A DNA stretch of 6,647 nt, from positions 1-6,647 of the forward strand of contig CAYTVR010000365.1 of the NCBI GenBank assembly GCA_964441245.1, read 5' to 3'. The first letter of the stretch is position 1; every line of letters begins with the position of its first letter. Origin of the DNA: JALZUU01 sp964441245. GTDB lineage: Bacteria; Bacteroidota; Bacteroidia; Chitinophagales; Saprospiraceae. Shown here piece by piece: positions 1-6,612 of the stretch. The notes under the pieces are model-generated. The model searched no databases and had not been told where the DNA came from. It saw only the letters and a program-made list of their open reading frames with translations. Made by a program: the position numbers and the translations under genes.

Positions 1-2
1 CG

Positions 3-434
3 GGCTTACCATTTATTATTATTCCAATAAAAAATCTAGAAAGTATAGAGAAAATAAACCTCTCTGCTTCCAGATTCAAAAAGTTTTTAATTGACCATAA
101 AATATATAAATCAGACAGGATAAATAATTTGAGTACATCACTTTTTTTCTTTACCAACCAATCTTACGAATCAGAAAATGATTATAATGTAAGAATGTTT
201 TGTATAGAAGATGATGTGTTGAAAGAAGATCCCGCCACAGGAAGTGCCAATGGTTGTTTTTTGTCTTATCTCTTGAAAAACGTTGATAAAGAAATTAAGA
301 TAAATGTTGAACAAGGATTCCAAATGAATCGGAAATCATATTTATATTTGGAAGGAAAATTATCAAATAACCTCTACGATCTAAAAGTTGGTGGATATTC
401 AAAGATCGTTTCAAGAGGAAAATGGACAGTTTAA
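3..434 (+). CDS. PhzF family phenazine-biosynthesis-like protein, 3' part only
   Basis: The frame is open from the first bases of the window to a TAA at 432-434, so this is the C-terminal 143 residues of a protein whose start lies upstream. PhzF-like proteins are usually about 260-300 residues of two similar halves, so roughly the second half is present. The family hallmark EDPATGSANG is at visible residues 75-84. It is followed by a QGFQMNRKS segment (104-112), matching the family QGxxMxRxS strand, and by the closing VGGYSKIV strand (129-136). The opening GLPFIIIPIKNLES fits the usual G-x-PF-x-x-x-PV-x-x-L stretch. Family members are cytosolic isomerase or epimerase-like enzymes. The catalytic glutamate lies in the missing N-terminal half, so activity cannot be judged. 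A TTG at 129 could be mistaken for a start, but homology continues upstream of it. The real substrate is unknown. Confidence 0.88.
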   Translation, partial: GLPFIIIPIKNLESIEKINLSASRFKKFLIDHKIYKSDRINNLSTSLFFFTNQSYESENDYNVRMFCIEDDVLKEDPATGSANGCFLSYLLKNVDKEIKINVEQGFQMNRKSYLYLEGKLSNNLYDLKVGGYSKIVSRGKWTV

Positions 435-484
435 AAATCTAGCAAGGTGAAACACAGCAGGCAGGAATCTAAATAGAATTCAAT

Positions 485-1009
485 ATGAAAAAAGTAAACA
501 TCAACTTCTCGATTGTGATGGTAATCTCTTTATTATTATCTGTTTTTTCCTGTACGGAAAATGTATCAAATAAAAGTGATTTACAATTAGAAGCAGATCG
601 TTTGAAAAGTGAAAAAGTATTTACGGAAACGGTCAAAAAACACTTGAATGCAGTTTCCAATAAAGATATCGCAACCTTAAAAAGCACGATGTCACCACAA
701 GGAAAAATGCAGTTGATATTACCAGGCTCAGAAATAATCAATTCGGTAGATGGTTTTATGAAGTATCATGAAGACTGGTTTAGGGATACAACGACCACAT
801 GGACTTTTGAAACCAAAATACTCAATACAGAAGTTGGTGATAAAATAGGCATGGCGATCACAGAAATTATTTATCGTGAACCTGAACGAAATGGAGTACC
901 CTATTTTAATCGGATGATTGTAAGTTATGTCCTTGAAAAAATAAATGATGAATGGTATTTTATAAAAGATCATGCTAGCTCAGTTGAAAAATCTACAGAT
1001 AAAAAATAA
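485..1009 (+). CDS. Putative lipoprotein with NTF2/SnoaL-like domain
   Basis: This is a 174-residue protein starting at ATG 485. The N-terminus is a lipoprotein signal: Lys2-Lys3, a hydrophobic core (about 8-21) and the lipobox-like VFSC ending at Cys23, so the mature protein should be lipid-anchored in the envelope. After a polar linker, residues about 43-165 read like an NTF2-like/ketosteroid-isomerase fold. A helix (ETVKKHLNAVSNKDI, 48-62) precedes an INSVDGF turn and a KYHEDWF helix. Alternating strands follow, ending in the typical EWYFIKDHAS strand (156-165). Such domains bind small molecules or act as enzymes or stress-associated proteins, and no catalytic residues can be assigned here. 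It begins 50 bp after the PhzF stop in the same direction, so co-transcription is possible. I see no Shine-Dalgarno box, as expected in Bacteroidota. The fold call rests on pattern recognition only; the lipoprotein call is firmer. Confidence 0.82.
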   Translation: MKKVNINFSIVMVISLLLSVFSCTENVSNKSDLQLEADRLKSEKVFTETVKKHLNAVSNKDIATLKSTMSPQGKMQLILPGSEIINSVDGFMKYHEDWFRDTTTTWTFETKILNTEVGDKIGMAITEIIYREPERNGVPYFNRMIVSYVLEKINDEWYFIKDHASSVEKSTDKK

Positions 1010-1190
1010 ACCTTGATATTCAAACATCATATACTTCAAGCACTTCTTAATCAATTTATTAAATAAGAACTTATAACCGATAATCTTTATTGAGAAGGTA
1101 ATACCTTTTGGAAGTAGAAAAAATAGTAGCAATACACCAATCAAATAATCTAGAGCTAGACCTGAAATATTTCCATTGAAAAGAGCCACA

Positions 1191-1817
1191 ATGAACAAGA
1201 TTAAACATAAACTATGGGCGCAAATTTTCATCATTTATACCAGATATCTAATCGGAGCCGCCTTCGTTTTTGCTAGTCTCATCAAAATAAAAGGAAACCG
1301 TTTTACAAGCGAAAGTGGAGCTGAAAATCCGATCAATACCGCCTGGCATTTTTTTGAAACTATGTATCAATCTGGTTTATACTGGAAGTTTATTGGACTA
1401 GGACAGTTAATCGCTGGTTTCATTTTGATGACACAAAAATATGCTAAATTAGGAGCAGTTATGTTCTTTCCGATCATTGCTAATATTTTTGTTATTACCT
1501 TATCTTACGATTTTAATTATACGCCAGTCATCACAGGTTTGATGTTATTAGCCAATTTAGTATTACTCATTTGGGATTGGAATGAACTTAAAATTTTGTT
1601 CAATCTAACTCCAGTCATCGAAGAAAAAAAGAGATTAGAACATGATCGGATTTGGCAAATGATTGGATTACTTTTATTCCTTTTTACTTTCATTTATCGA
1701 CTTGCCATTAATCAATATAATATTTTTCTTTGGTTCGGAGTTTGTCTCTTGATTGGCTTTAGTGGATTGATCATAGGATTAATCAGGAATAAATCAATAA
1801 CAACAGACCATCAATGA
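1191..1817 (+). CDS. DoxX-like polytopic membrane protein
   Basis: This 208-residue protein is rich in hydrophobic segments. Approximate membrane spans are 13-31, 64-81, 86-105, 110-130, 155-171 and 177-197. The first four spans, with the YLIGAAFVFASLIKIKG motif (19-35) and the GLGQLIAGFIL span (69-79), resemble the four-helix DoxX/DoxX-like family of inner-membrane proteins. These are often annotated as quinol-oxidase or redox-associated, but mostly have no proven function. A charged loop (144-153) leads to two further helices and a short polar tail. I chose ATG 1191 over the in-frame TTG at 1176, because ATG is the commoner start and the five extra residues add nothing recognisable. The gene follows the lipoprotein gene in the same direction after 181 bp. 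It ends 18 bp before a strong hairpin shared with convergent terC. Exact function is unknown. Confidence 0.8.
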   Translation: MNKIKHKLWAQIFIIYTRYLIGAAFVFASLIKIKGNRFTSESGAENPINTAWHFFETMYQSGLYWKFIGLGQLIAGFILMTQKYAKLGAVMFFPIIANIFVITLSYDFNYTPVITGLMLLANLVLLIWDWNELKILFNLTPVIEEKKRLEHDRIWQMIGLLLFLFTFIYRLAINQYNIFLWFGVCLLIGFSGLIIGLIRNKSITTDHQ

Positions 1818-1835
1818 AATTGGTAAAATAAAAAA

Positions 1836-1867
1836 TCCCAAATTTTGACTATGATCAAAATTTGGGA
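1836..1867 (-). terminator. Perfect 13-bp hairpin, intrinsic terminator for terC (possibly bidirectional)
   Basis: The arms TCCCAAATTTTGA (1836-1848) and TCAAAATTTGGGA (1855-1867) pair perfectly around a six-base loop. On the minus strand the hairpin is followed by six Ts, an A and four more Ts (1835 down to 1825), the classic intrinsic terminator layout. Transcripts from terC would therefore stop just before running into the DoxX-like gene. On the plus strand the following bases are CCTTAATT, a poor U-tract, so termination of the DoxX-like transcript is possible but weaker. It lies between two convergent genes, where such a site is expected. Confidence 0.85.
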
Positions 1868-1889
1868 CCTTAATTATTCAATTGCCCAG

Positions 1890-1989
1890 ACGTCAGATGT
1901 ACATTCAGTTATTCAAAATTCCCCCATTCAATCATCCTCACGCTAGACGGCACATTCAGTTATTCAATCATTCAAAATTCAATCATTCA
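1890..1989 (+). repeat. Two copies of the ~51-bp composite repeat, 3' side of terC
   Basis: Two units start 50 bp apart, at 1890 and 1940. Each opens with an ACG-containing segment (ACGTCAGATGTAC, ACGCTAGACGGCAC) followed by ATTCAGTTATTCA, an AAAATTC block and a closing CATTCA. The first unit (1890-1930) is 41 bp. The second (1940-1989) is 50 bp because an extra ATCATTCA octamer is inserted. The units match those upstream of terC (2893-3087), in the same orientation, most closely the copy at 2994-3035. The stretch lies between the terC stop and its terminator, so it would form the terC 3' UTR. No credible coding frame runs through it. Confidence 0.8.
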
Positions 1990-1995
1990 CCCATT

Positions 1996-2778
1996 CTACA
2001 CTTTCCCTTTCTTCCTCATCAAATTTTTCTGATAACGCCCTTGCACCACATCCACCAAAACAAGTACTACAATCACAAAGTAAAAAGTTGTTTTACTCAT
2101 TGGCACAATCTCGTTACCAAACAATTTGATATGCGCCAAATGTCCACCTTCTGTCAATAACATAATACCGACTAAGAAAAGAATAAACAATCCTAATACT
2201 TCGTACATCCGGTTTTTTTGTAAAAAATCAGAAACCTTATCCGCCATTACAATCATCAGCAAACCACCAATAATGATCGCCGTAGACATGACCCACAAGA
2301 CATCCGTCAAAGCCATTGCACTCAATATAGAATCAAATGAAAAGACTAAATTCATGATAACAATCATGGTAATCACCGAGCCAACTGATTTAGGTTTTCG
2401 TTCATCAGCATCCATTCCTTCATGTTCCTCTAATGCAATCATATGCCAGATTTCCTTCATCGCCGTATAAATGATAAAAGCTCCTCCGAGCAAAACAATC
2501 AAACTATGGATATTAAAACTACTTTGAACAAAACCATCTATATTAATTCCAAAAACAGGATCTTGAAAATATCCAATGACCTTTAACAAGACAAATAATA
2601 ATATAATCCGCAAAGCGATGGCTAAGCCAATACCCACTTTTCTAACATAAGCTTGCTTTTCTTTAGGAGCACTTTTCGATTCTAAAGAAATATAAAGTAG
2701 ATTGTCAAATCCCAATACTACTTGTAACAAAACCAGCATGAATAAGGTGAAAATATTGTCAAGACTTAAAAAATCCAT
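1996..2778 (-). CDS. TerC family integral membrane protein
   Basis: This is a complete 260-residue protein on the minus strand, ATG at 2778 and TAG at 1996. It has the TerC pattern: an N-terminal helix ending in VLGFDNLLYISL (21-32), with the conserved Asp25-Asn26, and a second acidic motif NLVFSFDSILSAMAL (143-157) with Asp149-Ser150. Later come a MADKVSDFLQ segment (178-187) and LLTEGGH (207-213), where the family has a conserved Glu-Gly. About seven membrane helices are visible, with a charged cytosolic loop rich in Glu, Asp and His (117-130). Family members include tellurite-resistance TerC and the manganese exporters Alx/MeeF and MeeY/YkoY. The paired acidic residues probably bind the metal. 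Manganese export is an inference; no other ter genes are here. The gene is convergent with the DoxX-like gene, divergent from rpe, and bracketed by repeats. Confidence 0.93.
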   Translation of the reverse strand: MDFLSLDNIFTLFMLVLLQVVLGFDNLLYISLESKSAPKEKQAYVRKVGIGLAIALRIILLFVLLKVIGYFQDPVFGINIDGFVQSSFNIHSLIVLLGGAFIIYTAMKEIWHMIALEEHEGMDADERKPKSVGSVITMIVIMNLVFSFDSILSAMALTDVLWVMSTAIIIGGLLMIVMADKVSDFLQKNRMYEVLGLFILFLVGIMLLTEGGHLAHIKLFGNEIVPMSKTTFYFVIVVLVLVDVVQGRYQKNLMRKKGKV

Positions 2779-2822
2779 TTTAGAAAGTTTTATCTGTTAT
2801 AGAATGATTTCTAATGAGACTG

Positions 2823-2830
2823 CAAATGTA
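2823..2830 (-). promoter_or_regulatory. Candidate Bacteroidota -7 element for terC
   Basis: On the minus strand these bases read TACATTTG, an exact match to the Bacteroidota primary-sigma -7 consensus TAnnTTTG. Transcription would begin near 2816, giving a 5' UTR of roughly 40 bases before the terC ATG at 2778. I see no clear TTTG-like -33 element at the usual distance, so the call rests on one box and its sensible position. Confidence 0.45.
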
Positions 2831-2892
2831 AAAATATTGCGGAAGAATAACTTTATTAAAAGCATTTAATATTATCAATAAAAAGAACATAC

Positions 2893-3087
2893 ACGATAAA
2901 AGAGCCATTCACTCATTCAAAATTCGCTCATTCAAAATTTATATACGAAAGAAGGCCATTCAATCATTCAAAATTCACTCATTCACTTACCCCACGTCAG
3001 AATGCACATTCAATTATTGAAAATTCGCTCATTCAAAATTTTATATACGAAAGAAGGCCATTCCCTCATTCAAAATTCATTCATTCA
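2893..3087 (+). repeat. Four-copy tandem composite repeat, period ~51 bp, 5' side of terC
   Basis: Four units of 41-42 bp lie at 2893-2934, 2945-2985, 2994-3035 and 3047-3087, with start-to-start distances of 52, 49 and 53. Each opens with an ACG-led segment (for example ACGAAAGAAGGCC), followed by CATTCAATCATTCA, AAAATTC and CTCATTCA. The 8-11 bp between units is AT-rich in two gaps (TTTATAT) and CTTACCCC in the third. Two subtypes exist. Units 1, 2 and 4 carry the AAAG(A)AGGCC or similar head; unit 3 carries CGTCAGAATGCAC, the head type also seen on the far side of terC. The longest near-identical pair is 2915-2985 and 3016-3087, differing by about five changes including one extra T. Confidence 0.85.
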
Positions 3088-3186
3088 ATTATTCCAAACT
3101 ACCCATTCAATCATTTTCCTATTCTAATTTCAAATTAATTTAAGCGAAATAGCGCCAGATTTACTAGTAAGAAAGCAAATATTCGA

Positions 3187-3194
3187 TATTTTTG
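3187..3194 (+). promoter_or_regulatory. Candidate Bacteroidota -7 element for rpe
   Basis: The bases TATTTTTG match TAnnTTTG exactly. The implied start near 3201 gives a leader of about 50 bases before the rpe ATG. A TTT-containing word lies near 3160, slightly too far upstream for a standard -33 box. A weaker alternative, TTAATTTG at 3230-3237, has one mismatch and would leave only about ten leader bases. Confidence 0.4.
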
Positions 3195-3253
3195 CGCCAT
3201 TAAAGGTCAATGATAAGTTCCATATGACTTTAATTTGAAATAAAAATATATAC

Positions 3254-3922
3254 ATGAAGCATTTGATAGCTCCTTCAGTCTTAGCAGCTGATTTTACCAA
3301 ACTAGCTGAAGAAATCGAAATGGTCAATAAAAGTGATGCCGATTGGTTTCACTTAGATGTCATGGATGGAAGTTTTGTCCCGAATATCTCTTTTGGAATG
3401 TTCATTATCAAAGCCATCAACCAATTGGCTAAAAAGCCTTTGGATGTACATCTGATGATCGTTGAACCAGAAAAATATATTGAACAATTCCGAGAAGCTG
3501 GCGCAGATGTCATCACGGTGCATTATGAAGCATGTCCGCACTTACATCGAGTCGTCCAACAAATCAAAGCCACCGGAGCGAAAGCTGGAGTTGCTTTGAA
3601 TCCACATACCCCCGTTAGTGTACTAGAAGACATCATAGAAGAATTGGATGTCGTATGTTTGATGTCGGTCAATCCAGGATTTGGTGGTCAAAAATTTATT
3701 TATCAAACGATTCCTAAAGTTCAAAAGCTTCATGACATGATTTCCGTCAGAAATGCACCTACGATTATTGAGATTGATGGGGGAGTAGGACTCCAAAATG
3801 CAGAGAGTTTACTCAAAGCTGGGGCTCGTGTATTAGTTGCCGGAAGCAGTATTTTCCGCGCAAAGCATCCTTTAGACGTTATTTCCCGTATGAAAAGTAT
3901 CGGCCATCATAATATGGTATAG
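3254..3922 (+). CDS. rpe: Ribulose-phosphate 3-epimerase
   Basis: This is a complete 222-residue cytosolic TIM-barrel enzyme interconverting D-ribulose 5-phosphate and D-xylulose 5-phosphate in the pentose phosphate pathway. The length is normal for the family (about 215-230). Signature motifs appear in order: APSVLAADF (6-14, with Ser8), HLDVMDGSFVPNISFG (33-48), DVHLMI (64-69), HYEA (90-93), GVALNPHTP (112-120), MSVNPGFGGQ (137-146), IDGGV (174-178) and VAGSSIF (195-201). The metal and catalytic set His33, Asp35, His66 and Asp175 is intact, and Met37 and Met68 are in place. GFGG (142-145) and GSS (197-199) bind the phosphate. ATG 3254 places the barrel strand directly at the N-terminus, as usual. 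It diverges from terC across a repeat-filled gap. The receptor gene follows after 94 bp, so read-through is possible but unproven. Confidence 0.97.
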   Translation: MKHLIAPSVLAADFTKLAEEIEMVNKSDADWFHLDVMDGSFVPNISFGMFIIKAINQLAKKPLDVHLMIVEPEKYIEQFREAGADVITVHYEACPHLHRVVQQIKATGAKAGVALNPHTPVSVLEDIIEELDVVCLMSVNPGFGGQKFIYQTIPKVQKLHDMISVRNAPTIIEIDGGVGLQNAESLLKAGARVLVAGSSIFRAKHPLDVISRMKSIGHHNMV

Positions 3923-3929
3923 GTCTTTA

Positions 3930-4000
3930 GTGTTTTAGTTATTGGTTGTTAGCTTCTAGTTACCAGAAACCAACAACTAAAACACCAATAACCAAAACAC
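3930..4000. repeat. 71-bp imperfect palindrome between rpe and the receptor gene
   Basis: The outer arms 3930-3944 and 3986-4000 pair at 14 of 15 positions. The inner arms 3945-3957 and 3965-3977 pair at 11 of 13, around loop AGTTACC (3958-3964). Eight bases (TAAAACAC, 3978-3985) bulge on the right. The left word TGTTTTAGTTATTGGTT (3931-3947) can instead pair with 3968-3984 with one mismatch, so two mutually exclusive folds exist. It begins seven bases after the rpe stop. No T-run follows on either strand, so it is not a standard intrinsic terminator, although RNA ending or stabilising at this structure is possible. Confidence 0.75.
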
Positions 4001-4016
4001 AACACAATTATAAACA

Positions 4017-6557
4017 ATGAAACATATTTCTACCCTTTTTTTGCTAATTCTACTTCCATTCTGTCTAACTGCCCAAGAAGCAGGCAAAGCCACGATTTAT
4101 GGAACCGTCACAGATTTAGATACCAAACAACCGATTGAGTTCGTCACCATTTATATCAAAGGAACCAATAGAGCCGTGGAATCTAAAGGGAATGGAGACT
4201 ATGCGATTAAAATCAATGCAGATGAGGTACTAACCATTGTTTTTTCCAGAATTGGGTTCAAAGAAGCAGAAGTAGAAATCAAGTCAGTCTCCGCTGAAAA
4301 ATCAAAAAGAGTAGATATTGGATTGGTGTCAACAGAATCTAATTTACAAGTTGAGGTGACCGAAAGTCGTTTAGAAGAAGCAGGAATGGTTCATGAAAAA
4401 GTTACCGAATTAAAATTATTACCAACCGCTTCCGGTAATTTTGAAAGTGTTTTACCTCATATCGCTTTAGGAACGAATAGTGGAACCGGTGGAGAATTGA
4501 GTTCTCAATACAATGTCCGTGGAGGAAATTATGATGAAAACCTAGTTTACGTCAATGACTTTGAAATATATCGACCGCAATTAATTCGAGCTGGACAACA
4601 GGAAGGTTTGACTTTTCCCAATATTGATATGATTCGAGATTTGTCCTTTTCTTCAGGAGGTTTCGAAGCTCGCTATGGCGATAAATTGTCCTCTGTTTTG
4701 GACATTAAGTATAAACGTCCAGATTCTTTACGTGCCTCTATTGGAGCTAGTTTGTTAGGCGCTTCAGCGCATTTAGAAGGAAGTTTTAAAGCAGGAAAAG
4801 ACAATTACAATCAAGTTCGATATCTCTTTGGCGCTCGTTATAAAACGACTAGATATTTATTAGGATCCTTAGATACGAAAGGAGAGTACACACCAAATTT
4901 CTTTGATTTTCAAGGCTATATTACTTACGATTTTAATCGAAACTGGCAGCTCGGTTTGATTGGAAATTACAATAGAAGTGAATACCAATTTATACCAACC
5001 GAAAGAGCGACAGCACTTGGGTTGATTGATTTTGCCTTAGAGTTATTCGCTGTCTTTGAAGGACAAGAAGTAGATGATTTTACAACCAATATGGGAGGCG
5101 TATCCTTAACCTATTTGCCAGACCGACAAGAGAATCCTTACTTTTTTAAATTTCTGGCATCCCGTTATCAAAGTGTTGAAAATGAACGAATTGACATCAT
5201 CAGTGATTATCTTTTAGGGCAAATTGAATCAGGTTTAGGAAGTGATGATTTTGGAGAAGTCGTAGCGGTTTTAGGAACAGGCACACAGCATCAATTCATT
5301 CGGAATAACTTAGTTTCTACCGTAACGAATGCAGAACACAAAGGTGGTTTTGAATTTCAAATGGATCCTGACGATATTGAGGTGACCGCCAGCCAGTTTT
5401 TACAGTGGTCTGTAAAGTGGCAAAATGAATCGATTGAAGATGAACTCAATGAATGGGAGCGATTGGATTCTGCAGGTTACTCTTTAGCTTATGATACCTC
5501 GCAATTATTGGTGCAAAGTGTTTTGAAACGAGATTTTGATCCACTCAATTCCAATCGTTTAAGTGCTTATATTCAAAATACATTTAGCTACAATAAAGAA
5601 GAAGTTCGAGAGTTGAAAATTTCAGCTGGAGTACGCGCCTCTTACTGGGATCTAAATCAAGAGTTAATCATTTCGCCACGAGCGCAATTATTATACAAAC
5701 CGCTAAATAAGAAAAGTGAAATATCCTATAAATTAGCAGCGGGCTTATATTATCAACCACCATTTTATCGAGAGTTGAGGGATCTAAATGGGATCATCAA
5801 TCGAGATCTAAAATCACAAAAGTCTTTTCACTTAGTTGGCGGATTTACTGCCGATTTTAATCTCGGAAAATTAAGTCCCAAGCGATTTAAATTTATCGTA
5901 GAAGCGTATTATAAGAAATTATGGGATCTTGTTTCTTATGACATTGACAATGTAAGAATTCGTTACGCCGGACAAAATGATTCCAAAGGTTATGCTGTTG
6001 GTTTGGATATGAGAATCAATGGGGAATTTGTTCCCGGAGCAGAATCTTGGATTAATTTATCCTTTCTACGAACTCGCGAAAGCCTCAATGGAGTGGATCA
6101 TATGCGTAGAGATTTAGGAGATGCAGAAGGTCGAAGTGTCAAGGATGTTCCACGGCCAACCGATCAATTCATGACCTTATCCATGTTCTTTCAGGATTAC
6201 CTACCTAAAAATGAAAACATCAAAATGCATTTGAATTTTACAGTTGGAACAGGACTTGCTTTTGGTCTAAATGGCGCCAATCGAGTGTATCGAAATACCT
6301 TCCGTTTTCCAGCCTATCATCGAGTGGATATTGGTTTTTCCATTTTGTTATGGAATGATATCTGGCGAGCAACGAAGAGTCGACACCCATTGCGTTTTTC
6401 CAAAAATACTTGGTTGAGCTTAGAAATATTCAATATGCTAAAAGTATCCAACGTAGCGTCCAATACCTGGATCAAAGCAGTGAATAATTCACAATATGCT
6501 ATCCCAAATTTCCTAACATCAAGAAGAATTAACTTACGTCTAAAAATGGATTTTTAA
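4017..6557 (+). CDS. TonB-dependent outer-membrane receptor with carboxypeptidase-like N-domain
   Basis: This complete 846-residue protein imports an unknown ligand across the outer membrane using TonB energy. Residues 1-19 or 20 are a Sec signal peptide (core LFLLILLPFC, ending LTAQ). Residues about 25-105 form the carboxypeptidase-D regulatory-like beta-sandwich common in Bacteroidota receptors (IYGTVTDLDTKQPIEFVTIYI onward, broken here as IYGTVTDLD then PIEFVTIYI). The plug follows at about 120-235, with QYNVRGGNYDENLVYVNDF (164-182) and GGFEARYGDKLSSVLDIKY (214-232). The rest is a beta-barrel with many alternating aromatic strands, including YYQPPFYRELR (578-588), and it ends in LRLKMDF with the C-terminal Phe used for outer-membrane insertion. 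It is shorter than SusC-type receptors (about 1000 residues), and no SusD-like partner lies alongside. I see no clear TonB box. It starts 94 bp after rpe; no convincing promoter of its own is visible. Confidence 0.95.
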   Translation: MKHISTLFLLILLPFCLTAQEAGKATIYGTVTDLDTKQPIEFVTIYIKGTNRAVESKGNGDYAIKINADEVLTIVFSRIGFKEAEVEIKSVSAEKSKRVDIGLVSTESNLQVEVTESRLEEAGMVHEKVTELKLLPTASGNFESVLPHIALGTNSGTGGELSSQYNVRGGNYDENLVYVNDFEIYRPQLIRAGQQEGLTFPNIDMIRDLSFSSGGFEARYGDKLSSVLDIKYKRPDSLRASIGASLLGASAHLEGSFKAGKDNYNQVRYLFGARYKTTRYLLGSLDTKGEYTPNFFDFQGYITYDFNRNWQLGLIGNYNRSEYQFIPTERATALGLIDFALELFAVFEGQEVDDFTTNMGGVSLTYLPDRQENPYFFKFLASRYQSVENERIDIISDYLLGQIESGLGSDDFGEVVAVLGTGTQHQFIRNNLVSTVTNAEHKGGFEFQMDPDDIEVTASQFLQWSVKWQNESIEDELNEWERLDSAGYSLAYDTSQLLVQSVLKRDFDPLNSNRLSAYIQNTFSYNKEEVRELKISAGVRASYWDLNQELIISPRAQLLYKPLNKKSEISYKLAAGLYYQPPFYRELRDLNGIINRDLKSQKSFHLVGGFTADFNLGKLSPKRFKFIVEAYYKKLWDLVSYDIDNVRIRYAGQNDSKGYAVGLDMRINGEFVPGAESWINLSFLRTRESLNGVDHMRRDLGDAEGRSVKDVPRPTDQFMTLSMFFQDYLPKNENIKMHLNFTVGTGLAFGLNGANRVYRNTFRFPAYHRVDIGFSILLWNDIWRATKSRHPLRFSKNTWLSLEIFNMLKVSNVASNTWIKAVNNSQYAIPNFLTSRRINLRLKMDF

Positions 6558-6612
6558 TAGAGTTTATGATTAGAGATTTTGTATAGGAAACAAATAGAGC
6601 TTTTTTTCTTAA

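Larger units (their letters stand above)
2779..3253. other. 475-bp divergent intergenic region between terC and rpe
   Basis: No gene is visible here on either strand. From left to right it holds the putative terC leader and -7 box (to 2830), an AT-rich stretch, and the four-copy repeat cluster (2893-3087). A decayed tail with more ATTCA-type words follows to about 3115, then a unique stretch with the candidate rpe promoter near 3187-3194. I looked for a manganese-sensing yybP-ykoY riboswitch before terC and did not recognise one. Confidence 0.7.

Noticed and set aside
129..131. TTG as the start of a short 101-residue protein
   Set aside because: The same frame is open to the window edge, and the upstream residues match the PhzF family, so it is an internal codon.
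469..973. Minus-strand open frames of 90 and 81 codons
   Set aside because: Both are antisense to the lipoprotein gene, whose signal peptide, lipobox and fold pattern are convincing.
1101..1110. Bacteroidota -7 box for the DoxX-like gene (TACCTTTT)
   Set aside because: It mismatches the consensus at the last base and has no -33 partner at the right distance.
1882..2160. Plus-strand open frame of 92 codons
   Set aside because: It starts inside the repeat units and continues antisense to the terC 3' end. Its His/Phe-rich translation reflects repeat composition and the opposite strand.
2126..2470. Plus-strand open frame of 114 codons
   Set aside because: It lies wholly antisense to the well-supported terC gene and shows no recognisable domain.
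2779..2822. yybP-ykoY manganese riboswitch before terC
   Set aside because: The predicted leader is only about 40 bases and lacks the conserved paired and loop segments of that class. A computed covariance-model search would settle it.
2893..3087. CRISPR array
   Set aside because: The gaps between 41-bp units are only 8-11 bp, two of them nearly identical, and the units are diverged. No cas gene is present.
2893..3087. Repeat cluster as a coding tandem-repeat protein
   Set aside because: Unit spacings of 52, 49 and 53 shift the frame between copies, and no long frame runs through.
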